Origin: Massilia sp. CFBP 13721
Lineage (GTDB): Bacteria; Pseudomonadota; Gammaproteobacteria; Burkholderiales; Burkholderiaceae_D
NCBI RefSeq assembly: GCF_014842025.1
Contig: NZ_JACYUY010000001.1
Span: 166,819 to 230,818, forward strand
Direction of reading: 5' to 3'
DNA: 64,000 nt
Shown: positions 54,292-63,049 of the stretch, piece after piece
How positions within the stretch are numbered: position 1 is the stretch's first letter
Layout: the number at the start of each line of letters is the position of its first letter
Program-made: the position numbers and the translations under genes
The notes under the pieces: model-generated
Told to the model about the DNA's origin: nothing
The model's input: only the letters and a program-made list of their open reading frames with translations
Databases searched by the model: none

Positions 54292-54990
54292 ATGAAGAAG
54301 ACCCCCGCCCCGGCCGAAGCCGGCGCCATTGAACCGCGACTGTACCGGGTGGTATCGGGCAAGATCGAGGAGCTGATCCGCGCCGAGAACATCCGCCCGG
54401 GCGAGCGCCTGCCCTCCGAACGCGACCTCGCCACCAAGCTCGGCGTCTCGCGCACCTCGCTGCGCGAAGCGCTGATCGCCCTTGAACTGGGCGGCACGGT
54501 CGAGGTGCGCGGCGGCTCGGGCGTGTACGTCAGCGAGCAGGCGACGCCGGTGGCCGAGGTGCCGACCGCCGGCCCGGGCCCGTTCGAGGTACTGGCCGCG
54601 CGCCGCCTGATCGAGGTCGAGATGGCGGCACTGGCCGCCAAGCACGCCAGCGATTCGGCGATCGACGCCATCCTGGTGGCCGTGCTCGAGATGGAACAGC
54701 ACCACGAAGAACGCAGCGGCAACGAGTCGGCCGACCGCAACTTCCACCTGGCGATCGCACGCGCCACCGGCAACAGCGCCATGGTCGGCGTGATCGAATA
54801 CCTGTGGAGCCAGCGCGGCTCGCTCTGGCACAAGCTGAAGGAACACTTCCAGACCGAGGAACTGCGCCAGCAAACCCTGCTCGACCACCGCGCCATCTTC
54901 GCCGCCATCGCCGACCACGACGTCGCCGGCGCACGCACCGCGATGCGGGCGCACCTGGATCGCGTGACGCGTACGTTCTCACGCGGGTGA
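54292..54990 (+). CDS. FadR-subfamily GntR regulator, second copy
   Basis: A 232-residue FCD-type GntR regulator. The DNA-binding domain is at about 15-85 (YRVVSGKIEELIRAENIRPG, RLPSERDLATKLGVSRTSLR, EALIALELGGTVEVRGGSGV). FCD ligand residues appear in DRNFHLAIARATGNSAMVGV and LLDHRAIFAAIADHDVAGAR. It resembles UxuR/ExuR-type uronate regulators in layout. It stands between the aldarate regulator and the pectinase gene, so control of pectin/galacturonate genes is a reasonable inference. No ribosome site better than AGGACGAGCCC. Confidence 0.88.
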   Translation: MKKTPAPAEAGAIEPRLYRVVSGKIEELIRAENIRPGERLPSERDLATKLGVSRTSLREALIALELGGTVEVRGGSGVYVSEQATPVAEVPTAGPGPFEVLAARRLIEVEMAALAAKHASDSAIDAILVAVLEMEQHHEERSGNESADRNFHLAIARATGNSAMVGVIEYLWSQRGSLWHKLKEHFQTEELRQQTLLDHRAIFAAIADHDVAGARTAMRAHLDRVTRTFSRG

Positions 54991-55028
54991 GCCGGCGTAG
55001 CCGGCTTTATGGTTGACAGCGGCGTAAC

Positions 55029-55216
55029 GTAGGGTGGGCACCCGTGCCCACGCGTTACGTGCATCTCACGAATACGCGGCGTTGGCTGTTCGCTCACATG
55101 GTAGTCGGTGACCGCGAATACTCGCCATAGCGACTACGGCTTATGTACCACCGAATATTCACAGCAGCCGTTAAAAGCATACGCACGTAACGCGTGGGCA
55201 CAGGTGCCCACCCTAC
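55029..55216. repeat. GTAGGGTGGGCAC inverted-repeat element (188 bp)
   Basis: Bounded by GTAGGGTGGGCACCCGTGCC and the complement of GTAGGGTGGGCAC at its right end (GTGCCCACCCTAC), each followed inward by CACGCGTTACGTGC-type sequence. It fills the gap between the second GntR gene and the terminator; no gene is seen there. Confidence 0.75.
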
Positions 55217-55235
55217 GGTGCACTGCCGCCGACGA

Positions 55236-55263
55236 AAAAGCCCCCGCATCCGCGGGGGCTTTT
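55236..55263. terminator. Rho-independent terminator of the pectinase gene
   Basis: AAAAGCCCCCGC, four-base loop ATCC, GCGGGGGCTTTT. A perfect 12-bp stem with an A/T-rich base on each side, 26 bases past the stop codon of the leftward pectinase gene; works in either direction. Confidence 0.93.
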
Positions 55264-55288
55264 GTCATTGCGTCACTGCTTCAGCACA

Positions 55289-58200
55289 TTACGGCTGCGG
55301 ATTCCATCCGATCCCGTTACCGTAGGCCGAAAACACCTTGGCCCGCGTCGCGAAATCGGCGTCGACGTCGCTGGCGCGCAGGAGGTAGCCACCCACACGG
55401 CGGCTCAGGTCGAGCGGATTGCCGGCCAGGTCGGTGCTGCCGTACTCGCGCCAGCCGCTGGTCGCGTTCGGCGTTACCGGATTCGGCGCCGGCTGGCCGT
55501 TCACGCCCTGCCCGGCCCAGCCGGCGGGCGCCACGTGATTGTCCATGCGGCAGTTGATGAAGGCGATGTTGTCCCAGCTCGTGGTGCCGCCGGGGCTGCG
55601 CGCGAGCCAGGTGGCGCCTGCCGGCACGTCGCCGGCCAGCGGGCCCGGTCCCGGACCGTGGGTCAGGCTGCTGTTGAGGAAGACGTAGCCCTTGTCGGTC
55701 GCCGCCGGTACGCGCGCCTGCAGCACGTAGCCGCCGCTGGTCGGGCTGTTGGTGTCGCCCACCGAGCGGATCTCGCTTTCCTCGAACAGGGCGGCGCGGC
55801 TGCTGCCCCAGATGAAGTCGACGTTGCCGGCCACCAGCGAGCGGTAGAACCAGGCCCAGCCCTTGAGGTTGAGCGTGTCCTGCTCGCTGAAGAAGCTGGC
55901 GTTCTTCACCACCAGGCGTCCGTCGCTGTTAAAGTAGATCGTCTCCGCCTGCCCCGAAATCGCGGGCGAGCGCAGCGTCGTGTTCTTCAAGGTCAGCGAT
56001 TCGAGGCTGAGCATGTCCGAGGTCTCGACCAGCATCACCGAGCGCCCGCCTGCCGGACTGGCCGTGGCGCTGGCCGGCTGGCTGGCGCCGGTGCCGCCAT
56101 TGAAGGTCTCGTGGTTGGTGTAGCGGATCACCACGCCGTCGCGGCTCTCGCCGACGATGCTGACGTTGTCCTTGCCACGCAAGAACAGCAACTCTTCATA
56201 GCTGCCGTTCTTCACGCGGATGGTCACCGGCTCGGCCTTGCCGAAGCTTTTCATCGCGTAGCTGAGCGCGCCCTGCACCGTGGAGAAATGCGCCGGACCG
56301 TCGTCGTCGACCGAGAGTTCCGAGCCGGTTGGCTGGTCGGCGCGCGTGGTAAACGTCCAGCCGGCCGCCTTGCCGATGCCGGCGAAGGGCGTCCCGTTCA
56401 GGCTGGCGCCGGTGAAGACGCCGTCGGCGATCGCCACGTAATACTCGGTGCCGTAATCCAGCTTGTTGCTGTGCGGCTTGATGGTCACCGTATTGCCGAC
56501 GATCCGGATCGGCGCGACGTTGACCTTGCGCACCTGGTCCTGGCCCGGATAGCCAAGCATGTCGGTTTCGCCGCTCAGGCGGATCACGTCGACCAATGCA
56601 TCGTCGCGCTTGCGGAACACGCGGATGGTGCCGCCGCTGCCCAGCGTCGGGGCATTGTCGAACACGAGTCTCAAGGTGGCGTCGACCTGGCCAGCGCTGG
56701 AACCTGCTGCCGGCATCGCCACGCCCTGCAAGGCGTAGGTCTGGGTCGGCTGCACGAATTGCGGTGCGATCGTCACGGAGATCGACCGCACTACGGTCGA
56801 ATCCGAACCCGAGCGGAACACGACGTTCGCCGTGCCGGCGCCGACCGGTGCGATCGAGACCGTGTTGCCCTCTTTCGTGACCGTGGCGACCGCCGGATTG
56901 TTCGATTCCGCACTGAAGCTGTCGGCCGTGCCGTCGGCGGCGACCGAAGTCACCTTGACCTGCAGTGGCGCGTCGCCCGCTTCGGCGGCCCAGGTGGGCG
57001 TGCCGGGATCGAGCGTCAGCTGCACGGGTTTCAGGCGCGGGTCGCCGATGCGCACGTCGTCGATCTGGAAGCTCTTGTTGGCGGTGTACAGGCCGACCCG
57101 TCCGCGTGCGGCAAAGCTGGTGTCGGTGACCGAACCGAGGTTTTCGCCGTCGAGGTAGACGGTCAAGGTGCTGCCGATCATCTCGAAGCGCACCGTATAG
57201 AACTGCGCATCCATCGCGATTGGTTTGCGCACCTGGCGCGGGCGGCTGAGCGTCCCGGCCAGCATCTTGGCGATCTCGACCTGGGTGCTGGCGGTGCTGT
57301 TCTGCACGTTCAGCCCGGCGCCATACCAGTTGCTGGCATCCTGGTAGCGCGTCACCAGGAACAGGTGCTTGTTGCCGGTGGTGCCGTTGGTCATCGGGCG
57401 AATCCGCGCCTCGACGAAATAGTCGCCCGAGGGAACCGCGTCCATGGTGCTCGTCTTCAGCAGCGCCAGCACGCCGCCGGTGCTGGCCGCCGTGTATTGC
57501 AGCACCTTGTTGGCGCCGCCCGCCACCTCGTCGACCACGCTGAAGGCGCCGTTCGGGCCGGGTACAGGCAGCAAGTCCCATTTCGCGGCGTTACCGCCCT
57601 GGAAATCGTCGCAGACGTACAGGCCGCTCGCCGGACAGCTCAGGCTCGGGCCGGTGTCGACGATGACCTTGCCGGTGCCGGAAATGGTCGTGGTGAGCTT
57701 GCCGCCGCCGGCCTGCGCCAGCGCATTCGCCTTGACCAGCGCGATCGGGCGTGCGGAAAACGCATACGGCGGCGTCCAGGTCACGGCGCCCGACACGCCG
57801 CAGTCGCCCAGCGGCTTGGCGTTCAGCAGCGAACCGCTGTCCTTGAAGGCGCCCGGGATGGTGCCGCCGAAGCTCTGGACCACGTTGCTGCAAGCGGTGG
57901 CGCCGGCGACTTCGAAGACGTTGTTCGACGACAGGATTTTTGCCGCATGGCCCACGCCGACGTAATAGCTGGTGCGGTAGACCGGGTGCGTGCGCGAGCC
58001 GCTGTAGTAGTTATTGAACAGGTGTACCTGACCGTAGCGCACGCGCGGTGCGCGGCTGGCGACGTCGCGGAACACGTTGTTGCTGAAGGTGACACGCAGC
58101 TTGCCTTCGTCGGCAGTGGCACCGTCGCCGCCGCCGACCAGGTTGTTCTTGTTGTGCTCGCCGAATTCGTTATAGGAAACGGTCACGTAGTCCGACGCAT

Positions 58201-58837
58201 TGGTGATGTCGAGCGCGCCGTCGTGGCATTGCTTCACGTGGCCGTTCTCGACCGGCAGGAAATTGTCGGTCACGGGCAGGTCGGTGAAGCTGTTGCGGTC
58301 TATCCAGACGTGGTCGGAACCGGACACCGAAATCGCGTCAAAAGCGCTGTTCCAGTTGCCGGTGGCGCCGTCAAGCGGGTCCCAGACCGGGCCCACGTCG
58401 CAGGGATTGACGAACTTCAGGTTGCGGATGATGATTTGCGACACGTTCGACAGCACGATGTGGCCGTTGACCAGGCCGGAATTGCGGTCGCCGATCAGGG
58501 TCGTGTTGCTTTTCAGGCGCACCGCGCCGCGCGCGGACTGGTCGGCGCTGCTGGTGTAGGGCTTGCCCTCGCTCATGTCGAGCACGCCGGACAGCTTGAT
58601 GATCTTGCTCGCCGTGCCGCCGTTGGTGATGGCCGCCAGCAATTGCGCGCGCGTGGTGACGGTATAGATCTGGGATTCGATGGCGGCGGAACCGCCGACG
58701 GTGCCGCCGGCCTGGCTGGCCCAGCCATCGGCCGGGGCGACCTGGCGCGCCGGATCGATCGCGGCCGCAGCCGCAGCCTGGCCGGCAGTCGCTATGAATG
58801 CAAGGCAGAGCGCTGCCTTGAAACTGTTGTTTCGCAT
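55289..58837 (-). CDS. Secreted pectate lyase (PL1) - pectin methylesterase (CE8) fusion
   Basis: An 1182-residue exported fusion. Signal peptide KAALCLAFIATAGQAAAAAA. Residues about 30-400 are a PL1 pectate lyase beta-helix: VSGSDHVWIDRNSFTDLPVT (with Asp), NASDYVTVSYNEFGEHNKNN and the catalytic-Arg segment SRAPRVRYGQVHLFNNYYSG. About 420-610 is a concanavalin-like domain (YFVEARIRPMTNGTTGNKHL), then two Ig-like domains (about 610-830). About 840-1182 is a CE8 pectinesterase: IRVKNGSYEELLFLRGKDNV, FFSEQDTLNLKGWAWFYRSL, GNVDFIWGSSRAALFEES with the catalytic Asp, and GWREYGST. The esterase would remove methyl groups so the lyase can cut. ACAGGAGTACACC is the ribosome site. In PL1 the Arg and Ca-binding Asp appear kept. 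Confidence 0.92.
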   Translation of the reverse strand: MRNNSFKAALCLAFIATAGQAAAAAAIDPARQVAPADGWASQAGGTVGGSAAIESQIYTVTTRAQLLAAITNGGTASKIIKLSGVLDMSEGKPYTSSADQSARGAVRLKSNTTLIGDRNSGLVNGHIVLSNVSQIIIRNLKFVNPCDVGPVWDPLDGATGNWNSAFDAISVSGSDHVWIDRNSFTDLPVTDNFLPVENGHVKQCHDGALDITNASDYVTVSYNEFGEHNKNNLVGGGDGATADEGKLRVTFSNNVFRDVASRAPRVRYGQVHLFNNYYSGSRTHPVYRTSYYVGVGHAAKILSSNNVFEVAGATACSNVVQSFGGTIPGAFKDSGSLLNAKPLGDCGVSGAVTWTPPYAFSARPIALVKANALAQAGGGKLTTTISGTGKVIVDTGPSLSCPASGLYVCDDFQGGNAAKWDLLPVPGPNGAFSVVDEVAGGANKVLQYTAASTGGVLALLKTSTMDAVPSGDYFVEARIRPMTNGTTGNKHLFLVTRYQDASNWYGAGLNVQNSTASTQVEIAKMLAGTLSRPRQVRKPIAMDAQFYTVRFEMIGSTLTVYLDGENLGSVTDTSFAARGRVGLYTANKSFQIDDVRIGDPRLKPVQLTLDPGTPTWAAEAGDAPLQVKVTSVAADGTADSFSAESNNPAVATVTKEGNTVSIAPVGAGTANVVFRSGSDSTVVRSISVTIAPQFVQPTQTYALQGVAMPAAGSSAGQVDATLRLVFDNAPTLGSGGTIRVFRKRDDALVDVIRLSGETDMLGYPGQDQVRKVNVAPIRIVGNTVTIKPHSNKLDYGTEYYVAIADGVFTGASLNGTPFAGIGKAAGWTFTTRADQPTGSELSVDDDGPAHFSTVQGALSYAMKSFGKAEPVTIRVKNGSYEELLFLRGKDNVSIVGESRDGVVIRYTNHETFNGGTGASQPASATASPAGGRSVMLVETSDMLSLESLTLKNTTLRSPAISGQAETIYFNSDGRLVVKNASFFSEQDTLNLKGWAWFYRSLVAGNVDFIWGSSRAALFEESEIRSVGDTNSPTSGGYVLQARVPAATDKGYVFLNSSLTHGPGPGPLAGDVPAGATWLARSPGGTTSWDNIAFINCRMDNHVAPAGWAGQGVNGQPAPNPVTPNATSGWREYGSTDLAGNPLDLSRRVGGYLLRASDVDADFATRAKVFSAYGNGIGWNPQP
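55506..55513 (-). promoter_or_regulatory. KOPS-type octamer (GGGCAGGG on minus strand)
   Basis: CCCTGCCC on the + strand, so the octamer points left towards dif, inside the pectinase gene. Confidence 0.35.
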
Positions 58838-58893
58838 GGTGTACTCCTGTGTGCAGGAAAGAGGTGAGTCGGCCGTTGCCGCGTTCTGGCGTC

Positions 58894-59484
58894 TTACTGC
58901 AGACGCGAACGTGAACGCGAGCGGGCACGCGATGCAAGCGCCATGGCGGCGAATCCACCCAGCAGAATGGCCGTGCTGGCCGGCTCCGGCACCTCGGCGC
59001 CGAGCGCGACGTCGACCTGCGCGGTCAGCGAACCGAACTCTTCCCACGAAACCCCGCTCAGGTCGAGCGCGATGGTGTGCGCGTCGACGATCGACAGCCC
59101 CGGCACGCCGCTCGCACCATTGGTGCCGACGAAGCTGAACGCCCTGATCGCGCCCGGCAGGCTGCTGCCGAAATCGAAGCGCATGCTGTAGGCGCCAGGC
59201 GGGTTGGCGCCGTTGGCGATCACGGTCAGCGCGCCGCTCGCCGAAAAATCGATGCCGAACAGGTAGTCGGACGTGAAGAATTCGACGCCGGTCTCGGTCG
59301 GGTCGAGGCGGCTGGTGTTGGAACCGGGCTCCTGCGCGAAATTATGGTCGAGCCCAAGCATGCCATCGGCGGCGCCGTTGTAGCTGGCGGTGATGACGGC
59401 GTCCTGCAAAGGAAGCGGCGTGGCGTGCACAGTGGCGGCGCAGGTCGCGAGGGCCAGTGCCTGAAGGATGTGTTTGGTTTTCAA
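58894..59484 (-). CDS. PEP-CTERM sorting-signal protein
   Basis: A 196-residue exported protein with signal peptide KHILQALALATCAATVHA and a C-terminal PEP-CTERM signal: VPEPASTAILLGGFAAMALA followed by an Arg-rich tail. The middle is beta-rich (ASGALTVIANGANPPGAYSM, MRFDFGSSLPGAIRAFSFVG) without a known domain. The start is a TTG at 59484, six bases after GGAGA; no ATG is available. The exosortase that processes it should be XrtA, whose accessory genes are at the left end of this window. Located 56 bases upstream of the pectinase gene on the same strand, perhaps co-transcribed. Confidence 0.85.
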   Translation of the reverse strand: MKTKHILQALALATCAATVHATPLPLQDAVITASYNGAADGMLGLDHNFAQEPGSNTSRLDPTETGVEFFTSDYLFGIDFSASGALTVIANGANPPGAYSMRFDFGSSLPGAIRAFSFVGTNGASGVPGLSIVDAHTIALDLSGVSWEEFGSLTAQVDVALGAEVPEPASTAILLGGFAAMALASRARSRSRSRLQ

Positions 59485-59656
59485 AGAAGGTCTCCGGATG
59501 TTTTTTTTGGAATTCAGCCATGCCATGGCATTGACGCATAGGGCGCTGGCCGTGTTGTGGACACCTTGCGTGTCCGGTGCCGCTGCGACGAGAACCCGAA
59601 GTGGCGGGCGGGTCGCAGACGGTATTCCTACGGATATTGCCGAACTGATTCTAAAT

Positions 59657-59667
59657 TGGTCTAACCA
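59657..59667. promoter_or_regulatory. FCD-GntR operator-like palindrome TGGTCTAACCA
   Basis: A 4+3+4 palindrome (TGGT-CTA-ACCA) in the AT-rich part of the divergent region, matching the TGGTC/ACCA arms of the 59829 site. Nearer the PEP-CTERM/pectinase side. Confidence 0.55.
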
Positions 59668-59828
59668 GTGATGCAATTGGTATGCGCACTTAAATATAAA
59701 ATGTTTAACGCGCACCACACTCGACCGGCCATGCCGCTGCTCCAGGCGCGCCTGTGTAAATACTGGCATGGCCGCTTTCGGGCCGTGTTCAGACCGGAAA
59801 AATAACTGGCATGTCCAGATTGCGAAAC

Positions 59829-59839
59829 TGGTCCGACCA
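59829..59839. promoter_or_regulatory. FCD-GntR operator-like palindrome TGGTCCGACCA
   Basis: A TNGTCNGACNA match and near-perfect palindrome, identical over ten bases to the site before the regulator at 53321. About 215 bases before the receptor start codon. Confidence 0.65.
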
Positions 59840-60054
59840 AAGTACAATTGTCCGCAGACTAATTTATGCTAGGGGAATTTCCTCCTGGCACGCTGAATGC
59901 CCGTAGAAACAAAATGGCAGGAGCGATTGTCATTCAACCGTGCTGACCCGGCCGCCAGGGTCCCGTCACCACGGCACGGATACGCGAGGTATCCATTCGA
60001 GCGAGCCAGGGATACACCTGGACGCGATTGATGATCACACGCAGGAGACACGTA

Positions 60055-62883
60055 GTGAAACACCAGAGCACCAACACCCGGGCCCGCTTGGCCGAACCAC
60101 GCTTCCTTTTGTCGGCCGTCGCCGTCGCCGTGCTGACCCTGACGAACGCTGCAACCGCGCAGGAAGCGCCGATGCAGCGCGTCGAAGTCACCGGCTCGTC
60201 GATCAAGCGCCTCGCGACCGAAAACGCCCTGCCCCTGACCACCATCAAGGCCGAAGAACTGACGGCACGCGGCCTGACCACGATGTCGGAAGTCGCGACC
60301 GCGCTGACGGTCGCCTCGACCAACGAGCCGGTCGGCGGCGGTGGCGGCGGCACCATGATCAACATGCGCGGCCTGAACACCAACCGCACGCTGGTCCTGC
60401 TCAACGGCCGCCGCCTGGCCAACGAAGCGCTGGGCGACAGTTCGGTCAACGTCGACGTCATCCCGATGGCCGCCATCGAGCGCGTCGAAGTGCTGCGCGA
60501 CGGCGCCTCGAGCCTGTACGGCACCGATGCGATCGCCGGCGTGGTCAACTTCATCACCAAGCGTTCGGTCAAGGACGTCTCGCTGAGCGCCAGCGCCGTC
60601 GAGCCGGAACACTCGGGCGGCGGCCAGCAGCGCCGCTTCGGCATCGTCGCCGGCAAGGGCGACCTGGCGAGCGACGGCTGGAACATCTATACCGCCTTCG
60701 ATACCCAGAAGCGCAAGTCGCTGCTGCAGAAGGACCGTCCGAAGATCACCGACCCGGCCACCATCGTGGCGCTGGGCGGCACCGCCTTCGTGCCGAATTC
60801 GTCGAGCGTGGGCGCGGCCTCCCCGGCCAACTACACCGTGTACTCGGGCGGCAAGGCCACCACCACCACCGGCAACCCGTACTTCGCCGCCGGCTGCGCC
60901 AGCCCGTTCCCGACCCAGACCACGATTCCGTCGACCCGCGCCTCGGGCGCCGGCAGCCGCGTCTGCGTCACCGATCCGACCCTGTACCCCGAGCTGCTGC
61001 CGGAAGCGTCGCAGACCACCCTGTTCACCAAGGGCAGCCTGGCGCACGGCGACGGCAAGGTCCTCACTGTCGAACTGCAGCTGGCGCGCTCCTACATCGA
61101 CGCCGCCGACGCGCCGCAGCCATTCGGCGCCAACGTCGACTACGACCGCCTGACCGCTTCGCGCCGTCCGCTCCTGATCACCCGCGCCAGCAAGTACTAC
61201 CCGGGCAACAGCGGCGGCGTGCCGGCCGTGGCCGGCCTGAACGGCGCCGACCTGGCGCTGAACTGGAGCCTGGACGAACTGGGCGGCGTGGTCGGCCACG
61301 ACGTGCAGACCAACCACCGCCTGGTGGTCGCCGACGAAGGCGAGTTCAAGGGCTGGGATTACCGTACCGGCATTTCGTATGCCTACAGCCACCGCGACGT
61401 CGGCTTCAAGAGCGGCTACGTCAAGACGCCGGGCATCTACACCGGTGTCGCCAACGGCATCCTGAACCCGTTCGGTCCGCAGGACCAGGCCGGCCGCGAC
61501 TACCTCGAGAGCATCTCGGTGGATGGCCAGACCTACCGCGAAGCCGACGTTCGCTACTACGGCGCCGACTTCAACCTGTCGCGCACCTTCATGCAGCTGG
61601 GCGGCGGCGCCCTGGGCGTGGCGATCGGCGGCGACTGGCACCGCGAGACCTTCGAGGAAAACTCGAGCATGCTCGGCAACGAAGTGGTCTACAACATCTC
61701 GGGCACGCCGGGCCGCAACCCGAGCGGTTCGCGCAAGGTCGCCGGCATGTACGTCGAACTCGATGCGCCGGTCACCAAGGAACTGAACCTGAACTTCGCC
61801 GTCCGTGGCGACCATTTCAGCGACTTCGGCTCGACCTGGAACCCGAAAGCCAGCTTCCGCTACCAGCCGCTGAAGCAGCTGATGTTGCGCGGTACGGTCA
61901 GCACCGGCTTCCGCGCGCCGACCCTGCCGGAACTGTACGGCACGCCGCGCACGCTGACGCCGTCGCAGTTCAGCTGGGACGACCCGCTGCTCTGCCCGAG
62001 CGCCACCCCTGCCGCCGCAGGCACCGGCAGCGTCACCACCGATCCGCGCTTCGCCGGCCTGAACCTGGACCCGTCGCGTGTCTGCAACACGCGCCTGACC
62101 ACGCTCACCGGCGCCAATCCGGAACTGCAGCCGGAAAAGGCGAAGACCTATTCGGTCGGATTCGTGGTCGAGCCGTTCAAGAACTTCATGGCCACCGTCG
62201 ACTTCTGGAAGATCGACATGAAGGGCACCATCGCCCAGATCGACGAACCGACGATCTTCAGAAACCTCGGCCAATACGAGGACCTGTTCGTGCGTAATCC
62301 GGACGGCACCCTGCAGTACATCACGAAGACCCGCCTGAACATGGGCGGCCTGAAGACGCAAGGCGTCGACATCGGCCTGAGCTACTCGCTGCCGACCGCC
62401 GACTACGGCCGCTTCGGCGCGTCGCTGGACGGCACCTTCACCGACAAGTACCAGGGCCAGAACGAAGTGGGCAGCCCTTGGGTCGATTTCGTCGGCCGCG
62501 TCGGCGCGCTGGCGACCGGCTCGACCGCGTCGAACACCTACATCTTCAAGTGGAAGCACACGGCGCGCGTGAACTGGAGCATGGGTCCGTTCTTTGCCCA
62601 GCTGACGCAGCAGTACTCGTCGAGCTACGAAGACACCAACGTGCTCGCGACCCAGAAGCCGGGCCAGCCGTTCTACAATGTGATCGACCCGTACCGCGTG
62701 TACAACCTGTCGACCAGCTACAAGGTCTCGAAGAACTTCAAGCTCGGCGCCGGCGTGAACAACCTGTTCGACACCGATCCGCCGCTGTCGAACCAGCGCC
62801 TGTCGTCGCGCGTGGTCTTCGCGCGCAACATCGCCAAGCCGATCGGCCGGGCGTTCACGGTGCGGGCTGACTACACGTTTTAA
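60055..62883 (+). CDS. TonB-dependent outer-membrane receptor
   Basis: A 942-residue TonB-dependent receptor. Signal peptide FLLSAVAVAVLTLTNAATAQ; the plug (about 40-170) contains MQRVEVTGSSIKRL as the TonB-box region, INMRGLNTNRTLVLLNGRRL and VEVLRDGASSLYGTDAIAGV. The barrel includes GTVSTGFRAPTLPELYGTPR and ends FTVRADYTF with a terminal Phe. Start is GTG 60055 with AGGAGA seven bases earlier; the in-frame ATG at 60028 has no site. Oxalobacteraceae use such receptors for plant polysaccharide fragments; flanking pectinase and acetylesterase genes make oligogalacturonide or rhamnogalacturonan uptake likely. Confidence 0.92.
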   Translation: MKHQSTNTRARLAEPRFLLSAVAVAVLTLTNAATAQEAPMQRVEVTGSSIKRLATENALPLTTIKAEELTARGLTTMSEVATALTVASTNEPVGGGGGGTMINMRGLNTNRTLVLLNGRRLANEALGDSSVNVDVIPMAAIERVEVLRDGASSLYGTDAIAGVVNFITKRSVKDVSLSASAVEPEHSGGGQQRRFGIVAGKGDLASDGWNIYTAFDTQKRKSLLQKDRPKITDPATIVALGGTAFVPNSSSVGAASPANYTVYSGGKATTTTGNPYFAAGCASPFPTQTTIPSTRASGAGSRVCVTDPTLYPELLPEASQTTLFTKGSLAHGDGKVLTVELQLARSYIDAADAPQPFGANVDYDRLTASRRPLLITRASKYYPGNSGGVPAVAGLNGADLALNWSLDELGGVVGHDVQTNHRLVVADEGEFKGWDYRTGISYAYSHRDVGFKSGYVKTPGIYTGVANGILNPFGPQDQAGRDYLESISVDGQTYREADVRYYGADFNLSRTFMQLGGGALGVAIGGDWHRETFEENSSMLGNEVVYNISGTPGRNPSGSRKVAGMYVELDAPVTKELNLNFAVRGDHFSDFGSTWNPKASFRYQPLKQLMLRGTVSTGFRAPTLPELYGTPRTLTPSQFSWDDPLLCPSATPAAAGTGSVTTDPRFAGLNLDPSRVCNTRLTTLTGANPELQPEKAKTYSVGFVVEPFKNFMATVDFWKIDMKGTIAQIDEPTIFRNLGQYEDLFVRNPDGTLQYITKTRLNMGGLKTQGVDIGLSYSLPTADYGRFGASLDGTFTDKYQGQNEVGSPWVDFVGRVGALATGSTASNTYIFKWKHTARVNWSMGPFFAQLTQQYSSSYEDTNVLATQKPGQPFYNVIDPYRVYNLSTSYKVSKNFKLGAGVNNLFDTDPPLSNQRLSSRVVFARNIAKPIGRAFTVRADYTF
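60227..60234 (-). promoter_or_regulatory. KOPS-type octamer (GGGCAGGG on minus strand)
   Basis: CCCTGCCC on the + strand, so the octamer points left towards dif, inside the receptor gene. Confidence 0.35.
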
Positions 62884-62895
62884 TCGCTTCGCTCC

Positions 62896-62924
62896 GTAGG
62901 GTGGACGGCTCGGCCGTCCACGCG
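62896..62924. repeat. GTAGGGTGGACGG inverted-repeat element
   Basis: GTAGGGTGGACGGCTCGGCC continuing GTCCACGCG, with a 6-bp GGACGG/CCGTCC hairpin; a diverged second arm (GCGTGGACGGGAGACCCGCC) lies at 62979-62998. Occupies the 166-base gap before the acetylesterase gene. Confidence 0.6.
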
Positions 62925-63049
62925 GTGATACGTAGCGGCGAGATCATCCGGCCGGATGACGCAACCGCCAACTATTGACGCGTGGACGGGAGACCCGCCT
63001 CTCGTGGCCCGGTCCGCTCTACGTCCTTTTTCTTCTTTCAAGGTCCTGA

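Larger units (their letters stand above)
59485..60054. other. Divergent regulatory region, PEP-CTERM gene / TonB-dependent receptor
   Basis: 570 bases without a gene. AT-rich at 59640-59720 and 59790-59880. It contains two operator-like palindromes 172 bases apart and probably both divergent promoters; TATGCT at 59867-59872 is a possible rightward -10 box. Confidence 0.6.

Noticed and set aside
55262..58867. A 1201-codon open frame on the + strand opposite the pectinase gene
   Set aside because: Exact antisense shadow of the PL1-CE8 gene; no ribosome site, signal or domain.
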